Positions 6,875-7,404 of a DNA stretch of 7,404 nucleotides are shown piece by piece. A model generated the notes under the pieces. That model made no database searches. It worked only from the letters and a program-made list of their open reading frames with translations, and was not told the DNA's origin. Within the stretch, counting starts at the first letter, position 1. Each line of letters begins with the position of its first letter. The position numbers were made by a program, and so were the translations under genes. This DNA is from Bacteroidales bacterium Bact_16 (GTDB taxonomy: Bacteria; Bacteroidota; Bacteroidia; Bacteroidales; UBA932), in NCBI GenBank assembly GCA_001602885.1, contig LUZH01000222.1:6345-13748 (forward strand), written 5' to 3'.

Positions 6875-6924
6875 TTTTTCAATCAATATTAACCTATCAG
6901 TTTAACCCAAAGCCTTTTTTGATT
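6869..6924 (+). other. A/T-rich spacer between the propeller gene and peptide 2
   Basis: The spacer is sharply A/T-rich compared with the genes around it. It contains a weak A/T-only hairpin, GATTGA (6869-6874) with TCAATC (6879-6884), and a T6 run just before the ATG. I find no TAnnTTTG box. It could hold a weak promoter or simply a translation-friendly unstructured leader for the second peptide. Confidence 0.35.
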
Positions 6925-7188
6925 ATGAAAAAGAAACTTTTGATCGGCGCTTCTGTCGTCGTGCTCCTGGCGCTGAATGCCCTCGCATTCTCGTCCCATG
7001 CCCTGATCCCCGCTCCGGGTCCGGACAACATCAAGTTCAACCCCTATCAGACGCTTGGCTACTGCGCCAACACGAATGTGCTCCGTCACAGCTGCACGCC
7101 GAAGCGCACGAGCCGCATGTGCGAGATCGCCTGTGACGGCAGCACGGTCATCCCTGTCCCGACCGACCCGACCATCGTCGACAGATAA
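6925..7188 (+). CDS. Small secreted cysteine-rich peptide, NVEALA-like (paralogue 2)
   Basis: This 87-residue precursor begins MKKKLLIG, with a hydrophobic core ending ALNALAFS and possible cleavage after ALA or after SHA. The core aligns with its neighbours through YQT, a cysteine (47), VLRHSCT (C57), a cysteine at 66 and one at 70; the tail VIPVPTDPTIVDR is unlike the others. It lacks the first core cysteine of the two paralogues (a proline sits in NPYQT, where the others have GCFQT or GCYQT), leaving four. The frame is open upstream to 6871, but ATG 6925 gives the shared MKKK leader and is chosen. It lies 50 nt after the propeller gene and 18 nt before the next peptide, consistent with one transcript. 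Function unknown. Confidence 0.83.
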   Translation: MKKKLLIGASVVVLLALNALAFSSHALIPAPGPDNIKFNPYQTLGYCANTNVLRHSCTPKRTSRMCEIACDGSTVIPVPTDPTIVDR

Positions 7189-7206
7189 TCTTCAAGGCCT
7201 GATCCT

Positions 7207-7404
7207 ATGAAAAAGAATCTGTTTTTCGTTCTGGCCGCGGCCGCACTGGTCGTGCTGAACGCGATGGCATTCTCGGCTTCCGCCAAACCGGAGCCGCAGC
7301 TGCCGATCGAATTCGAAGGATGCTACCAGACGGTGAGCTCCTGTGGCTATTCCAGCGTGCTGCGCGAGAACTGCACTTCCCGCAAGACCAACCACAAGTG
7401 CACG
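7207..7404 (+). CDS. Small secreted cysteine-rich peptide, NVEALA-like (paralogue 3), cut by the window's 3' edge
   Basis: The first 66 residues are visible and the frame remains open at the edge. The precursor starts MKKNLFFVLA, its leader ends VVLNAMAFS, and a second possible cleavage site (SASA) precedes KPEP. The core GCYQT, SSCGYSSVLRENCT and HKCT places cysteines at 39, 46, 56 and 65, nearly the same positions as in paralogue 1 (39, 47, 56, 65), so it is closer in cysteine layout to paralogue 1 than to its immediate neighbour. It starts 18 nt after the stop of paralogue 2 with no promoter or terminator between, so the two are very likely co-transcribed. The missing end should show whether the extra C-terminal cysteines of paralogue 1 are present. 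Confidence 0.8.
   Translation, partial: MKKNLFFVLAAAALVVLNAMAFSASAKPEPQLPIEFEGCYQTVSSCGYSSVLRENCTSRKTNHKCT

Noticed and set aside
6869..6884. Hairpin GATTGA-TTTT-TCAATC after the propeller gene as a terminator
   Set aside because: The six-pair stem is mostly A-T and is not followed by a T tract, so it is unlikely to stop transcription.
5747..6886. Minus-strand open frame of 379 residues opposite the propeller gene
   Set aside because: Antisense shadow of nearly the same extent as the propeller gene, which has a lipoprotein signal and family motifs.

Overview
The window looks like chromosomal DNA from a GC-rich member of the Bacteroidota, most likely Bacteroidales. The evidence is two promoters close to the Bacteroidota pattern (TTTG, about 20 nt, TAnnTTTG), start codons preceded by A/T-rich DNA without Shine-Dalgarno sequences, a MnmA with a Bacteroidota-type insertion, a 6-bladed beta-propeller lipoprotein with the KGRGPGEY motif, and small NVEALA-like secreted peptides. 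I cannot name a genus.

Left part (1-3361): the 3' portion of an FAD-dependent oxidoreductase gene, interrupted in frame by a 134-bp palindromic element (308-441). After a promoter at 1336-1366 comes a sodium/phosphate cotransporter gene. Its protein carries a PhoU-like region and, at its very end, an OmpR/PhoB-type winged-helix DNA-binding domain. This transporter-PhoU-DNA-binding fusion is the most unusual protein in the window. It converges, with only 6 nt between stop codons, on mnmA (minus strand), a tRNA 2-thiouridylase gene with a near-perfect promoter of its own at 4653-4684.

Right part (4791-end): an accessory-looking cassette, all on the plus strand. It starts with a membrane-anchored protein carrying a CGAC thiol motif. 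The next gene overlaps its stop codon (ATGA) and encodes a small six-cysteine secreted peptide. A strong intrinsic terminator (5694-5728) follows, then a 6-bladed beta-propeller lipoprotein and two more cysteine-rich peptides of the same family, the last cut by the window edge. The three peptides share the leader ending (LNALAFS or LNAMAFS) and a spaced-cysteine core with a VLR-x2-CT signature, while the tails differ.

Inferred working model: the peptides are exported and mature in the periplasm or at the surface, the CxxC protein manages their thiols, and the propeller lipoprotein is a partner or receptor. The terminator would let the first peptide be made in excess over the downstream genes. 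None of these roles can be proven from sequence alone.
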